Assembly: GCA_023957755.1 (NCBI GenBank)
Contig: JAMLGT010000011.1
Span: 1-64,000, forward strand
Direction of reading: 5' to 3'
Source: Chitinophagaceae bacterium
GTDB lineage: Bacteria > Bacteroidota > Bacteroidia > Chitinophagales > Chitinophagaceae
Length of the DNA stretch: 64,000 nucleotides
Shown: piece by piece, positions 1 to 8,689 of the stretch
Numbering within the stretch: position 1 is the stretch's first letter
Layout of the letters: each line of letters begins with the position of its first letter
Program-made: the position numbers and the translations under genes
Notes under the pieces: generated by a model
Database searches by the model: none
What the model was told of the DNA's origin: nothing
What the model saw: only the letters and a program-made list of their open reading frames with translations

Positions 1-12
1 AATTTCGTACTC

Positions 13-309
13 TTGAAATATCTGAAGAGAATCATAGCGAACAAATATCTGCTAACGCTGGTGGCATTTGTGATCTGGATGTTTTTTTTCGATAGAAATG
101 ATGTGCCTACACAGATAAATCGTATTCAGGAACTGAACGACCTCGAAAATGCAGAAACTTCGATGACCAGGCAAATCAGTGACACCCGTAAAGAACTGGA
201 GAGCCTGAAGAGCAGCCCCGAAATGCTGGAAAAGTATGCGCGGGAAAAATATTTGATGAAAAAGCCTAATGAGGACCTTTTTGTCGTGGAGACTGTAAAT
301 GAAAAGTAA
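13..309 (+). CDS. FtsB/DivIC-like septum formation initiator
   Basis: Small bitopic membrane protein of about 98 residues. A short basic N-terminus is followed by one hydrophobic segment (about residues 13-26, ending FFDRND) and then a coiled coil, the layout of FtsB/DivIC proteins that bridge divisome parts in the periplasm. The tail EKYAREKYLMKKPNEDLFVV is the typical FtsB-like ending in Bacteroidota. The start used is TTG at 13; the frame stays open to the left edge of the window, so a start further upstream outside the window is possible. Family call is from sequence pattern; the exact role in division is inferred. Confidence 0.8.
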   Translation: MKYLKRIIANKYLLTLVAFVIWMFFFDRNDVPTQINRIQELNDLENAETSMTRQISDTRKELESLKSSPEMLEKYAREKYLMKKPNEDLFVVETVNEK

Positions 310-396
310 ATTTCCATTTATATACAATAATCAACCAGTTACTGCGTTTTTAATAGCGGATAACAAAAATTATTGATTATTAAAGCCATTAAAGTT

Positions 397-633
397 ATGA
401 CTGAAATTACTCAGGAAGATCTGCTCAGATATGCGTATGGAGAGACTTCCAGCCAAAAAACAGCACTTATTAAGGAGGCGCTAAAGCGTGATTTTGAATT
501 GAGGGCATCTTTTGAAAGCATCCGCGCAATGCAATGCAGACTGGATGAAGAGGTGTCGGCTCCCTCGATTAATGTGATCGAAAGAATCATGGATTATGCT
601 TCGCGCAAGCAGAAGAAAGTTGAAATACATTAG
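397..633 (+). CDS. Small conserved protein, anti-sigma-like N-terminal pattern
   Basis: A 78-residue protein starting at the ATG at 397; an in-frame TTG lies eight codons upstream but is less likely. The sequence opens with ITQEDLLRYAYGE, a pattern seen in small Bacteroidota proteins that resemble the N-terminus of anti-sigma factors, but there is no zinc-binding His/Cys set and no membrane segment, so no function can be given. It is mostly charged and helical. It ends just before a strong hairpin terminator and lies between the FtsB-like gene and endonuclease III. Confidence 0.6.
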   Translation: MTEITQEDLLRYAYGETSSQKTALIKEALKRDFELRASFESIRAMQCRLDEEVSAPSINVIERIMDYASRKQKKVEIH

Positions 634-655
634 TCGTCTGAAATGATTAATTTAG

Positions 656-686
656 AGGCTGCCCCGCTGAAGGGCAGCCTTTTTTA
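656..686 (+). terminator. Rho-independent terminator
   Basis: A perfect 9-bp stem AGGCTGCCC / GGGCAGCCT (656-664 with 672-680) with loop CGCTGAA is followed directly by a run of T. It ends the short upstream unit. The T run lies only a few bases before the ATG of nth, so nth must either be transcribed by readthrough or start from a promoter overlapping this element. Confidence 0.88.
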
Positions 687-689
687 TTA

Positions 690-1334
690 ATGACGCTCAA
701 AGAAAAATACCGATTCGTAATAGCTTATTTTTTGAAGAAGTCTCCTGAGGCCACCACCGAGCTTTTATTCGATAATCCCTATCAGTTATTGGTGGCTGTG
801 ATACTTTCTGCCCAATGTACTGACAAAAGAGTGAACCTGACCACCCCCGCATTGTTTGATGCCTATCCTGACTTTGAGTCACTGAGTACTGCCAGTCAGG
901 AGAATGTCTTTTCCCTCATTAAAAGTATTTCATATCCCAAAAGTAAGGCAAAGCATTTGGTGGGTATGGCGCAGATGGTGGTACAAGATTTTGGCGGTAA
1001 ACTCCCTATGACTGTGCAGGAATTGATGAAATTGCCGGGGGTAGGACGCAAAACTGCCAATGTGATTACCTCAGTCCTGGATAATCAACCCAATATGGCA
1101 GTAGATACCCATGTATTCAGAGTAGCAAACCGGATAGGGTTGGTAAAGGCAAAGACGCCTCTGGAGGCAGAGAAGCAGCTGGTTAAAAATATTCCAAAAG
1201 ACCTGATTCATCTGGCCCACCATTGGTTAATACTTCATGGTCGTTATATTTGCGTAGCGAGAAAGCCCAAATGTGAGGTCTGTGGGCTCAGTGAAGTGTG
1301 TAATTACTACCGCAAAAACATATTAAAATCGTAA
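690..1334 (+). CDS. nth: Endonuclease III
   Basis: Base-excision repair DNA glycosylase/AP lyase of 214 residues, the usual length. The helix-hairpin-helix motif LPGVGRKTANVI is at about residues 115-126 and holds the catalytic lysine K121; the catalytic aspartate is D139 in VDTHVFRVANR. The C-terminus has the 4Fe-4S loop C188-x6-C195-x2-C198-x5-C204. It removes oxidised pyrimidines from DNA. The ATG start lies right after the terminator at 656-686, with no room for a normal upstream promoter between them. Confidence 0.96.
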   Translation: MTLKEKYRFVIAYFLKKSPEATTELLFDNPYQLLVAVILSAQCTDKRVNLTTPALFDAYPDFESLSTASQENVFSLIKSISYPKSKAKHLVGMAQMVVQDFGGKLPMTVQELMKLPGVGRKTANVITSVLDNQPNMAVDTHVFRVANRIGLVKAKTPLEAEKQLVKNIPKDLIHLAHHWLILHGRYICVARKPKCEVCGLSEVCNYYRKNILKS

Positions 1335-1394
1335 AAAAAGCGTTTCTTTACTTTATACAAACCTGCTGATTGAAAGGAACTTAAGATACCCGTT

Positions 1395-2315
1395 ATGAAA
1401 ACAAGATTATTCGTTATCCTGTTGCTGTTATTTGCGTTTTCAGAAACAAAGGCACAATATTATTTTTTTAATGGCGACTACTACGAAAATAATTTACTGG
1501 TAGAAGTAGGAGGCTCTTTCGGTGCAATGAATGCTTTTACGGACCTGGGAGGCCGGAGGGGTATTGGTAAGAAATTCATCAAAGATTTCAATATTAAGAA
1601 CACCCGCATGCAGGGAGGCTTATTCGTAGGATTGATGTTTAAGAACTCTGTAGGGTTGAGGCTGGAAGCCACATTCGGAAAGATTACGGCTTACGACAGC
1701 ATTTTGAGGAAAGTGGCCTCAAGTACTAACGGCAGATATGAACGTAATCTGGAATTTAAAAGCCCGATTGCAGAGGTGGCATTGCTGGCAGAATTGCACC
1801 CATTTGAAATGTTTGGAAATTATGGAGAAGACAGGTATCCGCCTGAGGTATCTCCCTATCTTCTTGGTGGTGTAGGATATTTCCATTTCAACCCACAGGC
1901 AACACTGAATGGCGGCCTGGTAGATTTGCAACCCCTGCATACCGAGGGGCAGGGATTTGTAGAATATCCGAGAGCAAAGGAGTATAGCCTCAATCAAATG
2001 TGCTTCCCTATTGGAGCAGGAGCCAGATATGATATTTCCTCTGCTATTAATGTGCGGGTAGAATTAATCTACCGTATCACTTCCACGGATTATCTCGATG
2101 ATGTGAGTGGCAAGTATATTGATCCTTCTGTGTTTCCCAACTATTTATCGGGATATAAATTGAACCAGGCTTTATTACTGCACGACCGTCATATTCCGGG
2201 AGCCCATTACAGTACTGCCCACCCTGACGGGGTAAGAGGTAACCCAAAGAATAAAGATGGGTATGTGACCATGAATTTTAAGCTGGGACTTACTATTGGA
2301 AGAGACCGCAGATAA
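1395..2315 (+). CDS. Secreted outer-membrane beta-barrel protein, unknown function
   Basis: 306 residues with a clear signal peptide (MKTRLFVILLLLFAFSETKAQ). The mature part begins LLVEVGGSFGAMNAFTDLGG and has alternating hydrophobic/polar strands, many Gly and aromatic residues and a C-terminal strand VTMNFKLGLTIGR, as in small outer-membrane barrels of Bacteroidota (DUF6089-like pattern). No catalytic motif is seen. It converges with the ABC transporter gene on the other strand, the two stop codons being separated by a single base. Confidence 0.65.
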   Translation: MKTRLFVILLLLFAFSETKAQYYFFNGDYYENNLLVEVGGSFGAMNAFTDLGGRRGIGKKFIKDFNIKNTRMQGGLFVGLMFKNSVGLRLEATFGKITAYDSILRKVASSTNGRYERNLEFKSPIAEVALLAELHPFEMFGNYGEDRYPPEVSPYLLGGVGYFHFNPQATLNGGLVDLQPLHTEGQGFVEYPRAKEYSLNQMCFPIGAGARYDISSAINVRVELIYRITSTDYLDDVSGKYIDPSVFPNYLSGYKLNQALLLHDRHIPGAHYSTAHPDGVRGNPKNKDGYVTMNFKLGLTIGRDRR

Positions 2316-2316
2316 T

Positions 2317-4077
2317 TTATTCTCTGACCTCTATCTCCTGTTTTTCGAATTGTAATTTGTGGAGTTTGTAATAAGCTCCTTTCCGCGCGATGAGTTCGTC
2401 GTGTGTTCCTGATTCCATAATGCTACCCTGGTCGAGCACGATGATTCTGTTGGCCTTTCTGATAGTGGAGAGCCTGTGCGCTATCACAATAGAAGTGCGC
2501 CCCTTGATCATAGTATCAATAGCGTTTTGAATCAGGCGTTCACTCTCACTGTCGATGGATGAAGTGGCTTCGTCCAGTATTAAGATTGCCGGATCGTAAA
2601 GCAATGCTCTGATAAATGAAATAAGCTGTCGCTGGCCAAGAGACAGTGTAGCTCCCCGCTCCATCACCTTGTAATCGTATCCGCCCGGCAGTCGCATTAT
2701 GAAATCATGGACGCCGATGGCCTTTGCAGCTTCAATCACTTTATCCTTTGGGATATTATGGTTTCTGAGAGTGATATTATCAAGCACAGAGCCGCTAAAT
2801 AAAAACACATCCTGCAAAACCACGGCTATCCTGCTACGTAGGTATTCGAGATTATAATCGTATATACTTACGTCATCCATTTTGATGCTACCCCGATTGA
2901 TTGTGTAGAATCTGTTGATTAAACTGATGATAGACGTCTTGCCGCTGCCTGTATGTCCCACCAGAGCAATGGTTTCACCCGCCCTGGCTTCAAACGAAAT
3001 ATCTTTTAGCACGTATTTGTCGTGGCCGTAGGAGAACCATACATCCGTAAAGGTTATCTTACCTTTTGTTTGTGAAGGAATATAAACCGATTTGGAAGTG
3101 TCAGTCACATCCGGGTTGTCGAGTACCTGAAATACGCGCTCCCCTGCAACCATCCCCATTTGCAGGGTATTGAATTTGTCGGCAATTACGCGAAGCGGAC
3201 GAAAAAGAAGGTTGAGATACATTATAAAGGAAATAATCACACCTGCGTCTGCAGAATAGTTTCCTCCCCACCATACCAGCAGGCCAATCGATACTGCCAA
3301 TACAATTTCGACTACCGGAAAGAAAACCGAATATGCGAAAATGGCGCGAATGTTGGCACGGCGATGGCTGTTATTTATTTCTCTGAACTTGGCAAATTCT
3401 CTTTTTTCTGAAGTATAGGCCTGCACTACATGCATTCCCGAGAGATGCTCCTGGACGAAAGCATTGAGCGCAGCCACTGCGTTTCTGACTTTAATAAAGG
3501 ATTTGTTCACACTTTCCTTGAAGAAATAGGTAGCAATAATCAGAATCGGGAAAGGCGCAAGGCTGATCAGCGAGAGCCTCCAATCCACCCCAAACATAAA
3601 CAGCAGAATGGAAACGATCGAGAGCAGGTCGGCAATTATGGGAATCAGACCATCAGAGAACACATTGTTTACTGCTTCGATATCGTTGATGGTACGGGTT
3701 GTGAGTGTGCCAATAGGTGTCTTATCATATTGCCTCAGATTGAAGCTCAGCACTTTATTAAACACCTTCAAACGCAGATCGTTTACGACATACTGCCCCA
3801 GCCACGAAGTGATGAAGCCGAAATAGAATCGCAATAAGGTTTCGATTAACAACAAGCCGACCTGAATTACTGTGATCATAATCAGCCAGAAAGTGTTTTT
3901 GTCCTGGATGAAATGATTAATGGTGTATTGAATCAGGTAGGGCCTTACAGGTGAGATGATGGCCAGGATGACAGACAGAAAGATCGAAAGGAAAAACTTC
4001 TTTTTATATGGCGCAGCCAGTCGGATGATCTTCGTAAGTACCTTGAAATCCAATATTTTTTTCTTGTCGTTCATCAT
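2317..4077 (-). CDS. ABC exporter, fused permease and ATPase
   Basis: 586-residue half-transporter of the MsbA/multidrug type that would work as a homodimer in the inner membrane. Residues about 25-310 form the six-helix exporter domain. The ATPase domain has Walker A GHTGSGKT (374-381), a signature LSLGQ (about 478-482, Leu for the usual first Gly), Walker B ILILDEATS with catalytic E503, and a switch histidine in IVIAHRLST. Lipid or drug export is likely, but the substrate cannot be read from sequence. A Bacteroidota -7 element is present upstream at 4088-4095. Confidence 0.9.
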   Translation of the reverse strand: MMNDKKKILDFKVLTKIIRLAAPYKKKFFLSIFLSVILAIISPVRPYLIQYTINHFIQDKNTFWLIMITVIQVGLLLIETLLRFYFGFITSWLGQYVVNDLRLKVFNKVLSFNLRQYDKTPIGTLTTRTINDIEAVNNVFSDGLIPIIADLLSIVSILLFMFGVDWRLSLISLAPFPILIIATYFFKESVNKSFIKVRNAVAALNAFVQEHLSGMHVVQAYTSEKREFAKFREINNSHRRANIRAIFAYSVFFPVVEIVLAVSIGLLVWWGGNYSADAGVIISFIMYLNLLFRPLRVIADKFNTLQMGMVAGERVFQVLDNPDVTDTSKSVYIPSQTKGKITFTDVWFSYGHDKYVLKDISFEARAGETIALVGHTGSGKTSIISLINRFYTINRGSIKMDDVSIYDYNLEYLRSRIAVVLQDVFLFSGSVLDNITLRNHNIPKDKVIEAAKAIGVHDFIMRLPGGYDYKVMERGATLSLGQRQLISFIRALLYDPAILILDEATSSIDSESERLIQNAIDTMIKGRTSIVIAHRLSTIRKANRIIVLDQGSIMESGTHDELIARKGAYYKLHKLQFEKQEIEVRE

Positions 4078-4087
4078 CCGGTTCCTG

Positions 4088-4095
4088 CAAATTTA
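4088..4095 (-). promoter_or_regulatory. Probable -7 element (TAAATTTG) of the ABC exporter gene
   Basis: On the minus strand TAAATTTG matches the TAnnTTTG consensus of Bacteroidota vegetative promoters, about 10 bases upstream of the start codon. No convincing TTG element is found 19-21 bases upstream, so this is a half-promoter call. Confidence 0.4.
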
Positions 4096-4172
4096 GTTGA
4101 AAAGCACTGTTGGATCGGGCAGCAAGTGAGGAGCTTAAAAGACTTTAGGAATGATTTGTGCACTGCGAGGTT

Positions 4173-4463
4173 TCACACAAATTCGTCAACAAGCTGGTTC
4201 CATTCCTCCTTCAAAGAAATTTTTGGGGACTCAGAGTCTTCTCCAGCCTTCCAGTACCAGTAATCAGCATTGGCAAGGTCTCCTTCTTTGCGATGCAGGT
4301 AGGCATGGATTCGTGCCGATTTAGAGTCGCCAATTGCCTGGATTATTTCGTGTGCACGTTGCCAGTTGCCTTTTGCGTCGTACCACAATGCCTGTGCATA
4401 CAGCGAAATATGTATGGGTGGTTCATCTTCCTTCAGGGAATGCAAAAAAGAATCTTTATCCAT
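4173..4463 (-). CDS. Small conserved TPR-like protein
   Basis: 96-residue soluble protein, no signal peptide. The pattern SLYAQALWYDAKGNWQRAHE...IHAYLHRKEGDLANADYWYWKAG resembles one or two tetratricopeptide-like helix pairs and recurs in Bacteroidota as an uncharacterised conserved protein. No enzyme motif. It is divergent from purD. On the minus strand TATCTTTG (4471-4478) is a candidate -7 element just upstream of the ATG. Confidence 0.7.
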   Translation of the reverse strand: MDKDSFLHSLKEDEPPIHISLYAQALWYDAKGNWQRAHEIIQAIGDSKSARIHAYLHRKEGDLANADYWYWKAGEDSESPKISLKEEWNQLVDEFV

Positions 4464-4535
4464 AAGAATTCAAAGATACTCTTTAAGGCTAATAGGAATT
4501 TTTTAACTTGCCTGACATTTAAAAATTAACAGGTT

Positions 4536-5846
4536 TTGAAAGTTCTAATTTTAGGGTCAGGAGGGCGCGAGCACGCGATTGCATGGAAACTACTGAGAAG
4601 CAGTACGCCGGTGGAATTGTTTATAGCGCCGGGAAACGCAGGTACGGCGGCATTGGGAACTAATGTGACATTGAATCCGAATGATTTTGCTGCCGTAAAA
4701 ACATTTTGCCTTGAAGCACATATTGAGATGGTCGTAGTGGGGCCGGAGGAGCCTTTAGTACGAGGTATATATGATTATTTTAAGGAAGATGAGGCGTTGC
4801 GCCATATCATAATTACAGGACCCTCCGCTAAGGGCGCCCAACTGGAGGGGAGTAAGGCATTTGCTAAAGCGTTTATGATGCGGCATCAGATACCTACAGC
4901 CGCTTATCGTGAGTTTGATGAAAATAGCTACGAGGAGGGTGTTAGCTACCTCAGGAATCACACATTACCTATTGTGTTGAAGGCAGATGGACTTGCAGCG
5001 GGGAAGGGTGTACTTATTTGCAGTTCCACAGAAGAGGCTATTAATGAGTTCTCTTCGATGGTACGAGAATCAAAGTTTGGCGATTCCGGGAAGAAGGTGG
5101 TGGTGGAGCAGTTCCTGGATGGAATTGAGTTGAGTGTATTTGTCTGCACAGATGGTGCACATTATGTGATGCTTCCCGAAGCTAAGGATTATAAGAAGAT
5201 CGGTGTGGGAGACACAGGATTGAATACAGGAGGTATGGGAGCTGTGAGCCCGGTGCCCTTTGCCACTCCCCATTTCATGCAGAAAGTCATTGACAGAATT
5301 GTTGACCCTACCATTGCCGGACTCCGGCAGGAGAATATAGATTACAAAGGTTTTATCTTTTTCGGACTGATAAAAGTAGATGATGAACCTTATGTGATTG
5401 AATATAACTGTCGTTTAGGCGATCCGGAAACCGAAGTAATCCTGTTGAGGTTTAGGAATGATTTCGTGGAGTTACTTAAGGCAATGCACGAGGGTAGTCT
5501 CTCCGGAATCACTCCTGATATTGATAAAAATACAGCTGTGACCATCATGGCGGTGAGTGGAGGCTACCCCGGTACTTATTCTAAAGGGTACCCTATAGCT
5601 TTTAACTATCTGAATAATCCTATGGAAATTAAGCATATTGATGAAGAGGGAGGTGTGGTGGTATTCCACGCCGGCACGCGATTGGAAGGCGAGGAGGTAT
5701 TGACTAATGGAGGCAGGGTGCTGGCGGTATCTTCTTTGGCAGATGCAATTGGTGAATGTCTGGAACTGTCGATGGAAGTGATGGGGCAGATTCATTTTGA
5801 TAAGATGTATTACAGAGAGGATATAGGACATGAATTTGTGGACTGA
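4536..5846 (+). CDS. purD: Phosphoribosylamine-glycine ligase
   Basis: 436-residue GAR synthetase, the second step of de novo purine synthesis (phosphoribosylamine + glycine + ATP). The N-terminus MKVLILGSGGREHAIAWKL is the family's PRA-binding Gly-rich loop and fixes the start at a TTG codon (4536). The ATP-grasp domain follows (LPIVLKADGLAAGKGV, then DYKKIGVGDTGLNTGGMGA), with metal-binding EYNCRLGDPETE near 290. It stands alone rather than in a pur operon. Confidence 0.96.
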   Translation: MKVLILGSGGREHAIAWKLLRSSTPVELFIAPGNAGTAALGTNVTLNPNDFAAVKTFCLEAHIEMVVVGPEEPLVRGIYDYFKEDEALRHIIITGPSAKGAQLEGSKAFAKAFMMRHQIPTAAYREFDENSYEEGVSYLRNHTLPIVLKADGLAAGKGVLICSSTEEAINEFSSMVRESKFGDSGKKVVVEQFLDGIELSVFVCTDGAHYVMLPEAKDYKKIGVGDTGLNTGGMGAVSPVPFATPHFMQKVIDRIVDPTIAGLRQENIDYKGFIFFGLIKVDDEPYVIEYNCRLGDPETEVILLRFRNDFVELLKAMHEGSLSGITPDIDKNTAVTIMAVSGGYPGTYSKGYPIAFNYLNNPMEIKHIDEEGGVVVFHAGTRLEGEEVLTNGGRVLAVSSLADAIGECLELSMEVMGQIHFDKMYYREDIGHEFVD

Positions 5847-5881
5847 GGGAAATGGTTCTTTATTTTCCGGTAGTGATATCG

Positions 5882-5905
5882 ACAGCAAGATTTGAAATCT
5901 GCTGT
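5882..5905 (+). terminator. Possible weak hairpin terminator after purD
   Basis: An imperfect hairpin ACAGCAAGATT / AATCTGCTGT with a very short loop follows purD by about 35 bases. There is no long T run, so termination here is uncertain. The rest of the 220-base gap to mreB holds the mreB promoter and no other recognisable feature. Confidence 0.3.
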
Positions 5906-6002
5906 TGTTAAGAAATCCCGAAATCAGCATCACAATATCAGTTTGCCTGCTGCATAATTTCTTTGTGACCTGAAACGTTGATTAATTACTAACATTGCAT
6001 CC

Positions 6003-6033
6003 GTTGTTATTCCAATTTATTTCTACAACTTTG
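6003..6033 (+). promoter_or_regulatory. Probable mreB promoter (TTG-N19-CAACTTTG)
   Basis: GTTG at 6003-6006 and CAACTTTG at 6026-6033 are separated by 19 bases, close to the Bacteroidota consensus TTTG-N19/21-TAnnTTTG (one mismatch in the -7 box, CA for TA). It lies about 35 bases before the mreB start, so it would drive mreB and perhaps the following elongasome genes. Confidence 0.5.
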
Positions 6034-6068
6034 CAACCATTATTAATTTCAATATACCTGGAAACAAT

Positions 6069-7094
6069 ATGGGTCTTTTTAATTTTTTCACTCAGGAAAT
6101 CGCTATTGACCTCGGAACTGCTAATATCCTGATCATTCACAATGATACGGTAGTAGTAAACGAGCCTTCGATAGTGGCTCTTGACAGAAATAACCCCAAA
6201 AATATACTTGCAGTCGGAAAGAAGGCTCTGATGATGCATGAGAAAACGCATGAAAGCATCAGAACGGTGAGGCCGCTAAAAGATGGTGTGATTGCAGATT
6301 TTAACGCTGCAGAGCTGATGATTCGTGAGATGATCAAAAAAATTTATCAGCGCAAACCACTGTTCCCGCCAAGTTGGAGGATGATGATCTGTATTCCCAG
6401 TAGCATCACGGAAGTTGAGAAGAGGGCAGTTAGGGATAGTGCTGAGCAGGCCGGAGCTAAGGAGGTGTACCTTATTCATGAGCCTATGGCTGCAGCACTG
6501 GGTATTGGGATTGATGTGGAAGAGCCGGTTGGGAATATGATTATTGATATCGGTGGAGGCACTACAGGAATTACTGTGATTGCACTTGCCGGAATCGTGT
6601 GCGACCAATCTATCAGGGTAGCAGGTGATGAGTTCACAGCAGATATCATGGAAGCGTTGAGAAGATACCACAGCCTGCTGATTGGAGAGCGTACAGCCGA
6701 ACAGATTAAGATTCAGATAGGTGCTGCGATGAAAGATATAGACGATCCTCCTGAAGATATGCCCGTAAACGGAAGGGATCTGGTAACAGGAATTCCAAAG
6801 CAGATAATGGTGAGCTATCAGGAAATTGCAGAGGCATTGGATAAGTCTATTTTTAAAATTGAAGAAGGAATTCTAAAGGCATTGGAGACTACTCCTCCTG
6901 AACTTGCATCAGATATTTATCGCCGCGGGCTTTATATCACCGGAGGTGGTGCACTTTTGAGAGGGCTGGATAAGCGTCTGGCTGCCAAAATCAAGCTGCC
7001 GGTACATATTGCCGATGATCCGTTAAAGAGTGTAGTAAGAGGAACCGGGCTTGCACTGAAGCATTATGACCGGTATCCTTTCATCATGAGATAG
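6069..7094 (+). CDS. mreB: Rod shape-determining protein MreB
   Basis: 341-residue actin-like ATPase that forms membrane-bound filaments and directs lateral wall synthesis. Actin-fold phosphate motifs are clear: EIAIDLGTANIL near the N-terminus, HEPMAAALGIGID, MIIDIGGGTTGITV and YITGGGALLRGLDKRL. The length is normal. The N-terminus MGLFNFF is short and hydrophobic, like the membrane-anchoring segment of other MreBs. It heads the mreBCD-PBP2-rodA cluster; 155 bases separate it from mreC. Confidence 0.96.
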   Translation: MGLFNFFTQEIAIDLGTANILIIHNDTVVVNEPSIVALDRNNPKNILAVGKKALMMHEKTHESIRTVRPLKDGVIADFNAAELMIREMIKKIYQRKPLFPPSWRMMICIPSSITEVEKRAVRDSAEQAGAKEVYLIHEPMAAALGIGIDVEEPVGNMIIDIGGGTTGITVIALAGIVCDQSIRVAGDEFTADIMEALRRYHSLLIGERTAEQIKIQIGAAMKDIDDPPEDMPVNGRDLVTGIPKQIMVSYQEIAEALDKSIFKIEEGILKALETTPPELASDIYRRGLYITGGGALLRGLDKRLAAKIKLPVHIADDPLKSVVRGTGLALKHYDRYPFIMR

Positions 7095-7249
7095 GTGGCT
7101 CCCGCGAAAATGGAGTCTGCAAACCTGGTGGAATATCCACACATACCGTTTCTTTTGCACACTTTTAAAATATCTTTGTGCTGCATTATACTTTGGTGTA
7201 AGTTTCAGCACAGTAATAATAGATATAGCTCTAAAAGGAAGTATCCTCA

Positions 7250-8101
7250 ATGCGTAACATCATCGTTTTTATTCGGGTGTATTTCACTTTCTTCATCTTC
7301 ATCTTCTTTTTAGGCTTGTCGCTCGCACTTCTGTTCAAGTACAACAAGTATCACAATGCGGTGTATTCGGAGGCTGCCAGTGAGATCACTGGAATGCTGA
7401 GCACCCAGTACAACAATGTGGCGTATTATTTTGAACTGAAGCGGGTGAATGATTCGCTTGTCAAAGCCAATGAGGCCTTATACAATAAGTTAAGGGCAGA
7501 TTATGAAATCGCAGACACAGCGGAAAATGCGATCATTGATGCGCTCAGTGTGGATTCATTGAATGTGTTCAGAAAGTTTCTGTATAGAGAAGCCAAGGTA
7601 GTGCGCAATTCTGTAAGCCAACCTAATAATTACATCATTGTACACAGAGGGCGTAATCAGGGGGTAAAGGACGAAATGGGAGTGATTGCACCGAATGGAG
7701 GGGTAGTGGGTACCGTAGTGCAGTCCAGCAGTAATTTTTCAATGATTATGAGCTTGCTTCACAGCCAGAGTAATGTAAGTGGAAGGCTTAAAAAGGGAGG
7801 AGAGACGGGAACAGTTATTTGGGATGGGAAGCACAGGAATGTGTTGCTGTTAAAGGATATCACGAAATCGGCCAGGATAAGCCAGGGTGATTCGGTGATT
7901 ACGAGCGGCTTTTCTTACAAGTTTCCGGAGGGGTTGATGCTGGGTACGGTAATCGATATCATTAACGACAAAAGCAGCAGTACCTATACCGTAAGGATAA
8001 AGCCGGCAGTTGATTTTGAAGACCTGCAGTTTGTGTATCTGATCGAAAACTTACAGGCTGCTGAGCCGAATGAACTACAGAAAAATATTAAGAACAAATG
8101 A
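7250..8101 (+). CDS. mreC: Rod shape-determining protein MreC
   Basis: 283 residues: an N-terminal membrane helix (about 9-29), a coiled coil, and the periplasmic beta-barrel domain with the conserved pattern GRNQGVKDEMGVIAPNGGVVG and VITSGFSYKFPEGLMLGTV. MreC scaffolds PBP2 in the elongasome. Its TGA stop overlaps the ATG of mreD by four bases (ATGA), which indicates translational coupling. Confidence 0.93.
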   Translation: MRNIIVFIRVYFTFFIFIFFLGLSLALLFKYNKYHNAVYSEAASEITGMLSTQYNNVAYYFELKRVNDSLVKANEALYNKLRADYEIADTAENAIIDALSVDSLNVFRKFLYREAKVVRNSVSQPNNYIIVHRGRNQGVKDEMGVIAPNGGVVGTVVQSSSNFSMIMSLLHSQSNVSGRLKKGGETGTVIWDGKHRNVLLLKDITKSARISQGDSVITSGFSYKFPEGLMLGTVIDIINDKSSSTYTVRIKPAVDFEDLQFVYLIENLQAAEPNELQKNIKNK

Positions 8102-8631
8102 GTACGCTGGTAAGAAATATAGTTCGCTTTATCCTGTTTATCCTCGTACAGGTGTTTGTGCTTAACCAGATTCCGCCTCTGCATCATCTGGTAGTTCCTT
8201 ATTTATATTTTTTATTTATTCTATGGCTGCCTTTTAAAACAGGCAGAAGAACGCTTTTGGTATTAGGTTTCCTGCTGGGCTTTTCTCTGGATGCATTCAC
8301 CGGCACCTTTGGTTTGCATTCAGCTCCCTGTGTGGTGATTGCCTATCTGCGTCCATTCCTGATTAAGTTGTTGTTGCCAAGAGAGGAGGTAGAAGTAAAT
8401 TTCAGAGAGCCATCGGCCTGGAGCCTGGGAGTAGCTCCTTACCTGACTTATGTCACTATTTTGACATTTGTTCATCATACGATCTTATTCTTTCTCCAGG
8501 CATTGCAGACAGGAGGACTGGTCTATTTCCTGGTAAAATCACTTTTCTCTACTGCAGTTAGCTTGCTCCTCGTCCTTTTAACAGAATTATTATTTAATAG
8601 GAAGCAGGGACTCAAGGTTAACTTAGTTTAA
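8098..8631 (+). CDS. mreD: Rod shape-determining protein MreD
   Basis: 177-residue polytopic inner-membrane protein with about five hydrophobic helices and the MreD-like segments QIPPLHHLVVPYLYFLFILWLP and GFLLGFSLDAFTGTFGLHS. The family is poorly conserved, so position carries weight: it overlaps mreC by four bases and precedes PBP2 by 58 bases. Confidence 0.88.
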   Translation: MSTLVRNIVRFILFILVQVFVLNQIPPLHHLVVPYLYFLFILWLPFKTGRRTLLVLGFLLGFSLDAFTGTFGLHSAPCVVIAYLRPFLIKLLLPREEVEVNFREPSAWSLGVAPYLTYVTILTFVHHTILFFLQALQTGGLVYFLVKSLFSTAVSLLLVLLTELLFNRKQGLKVNLV

Positions 8632-8689
8632 GTGAATAATTTTGAGTTTCCTATTTACGTTGCAATTGATTAACTTTTGAGTCGTATCT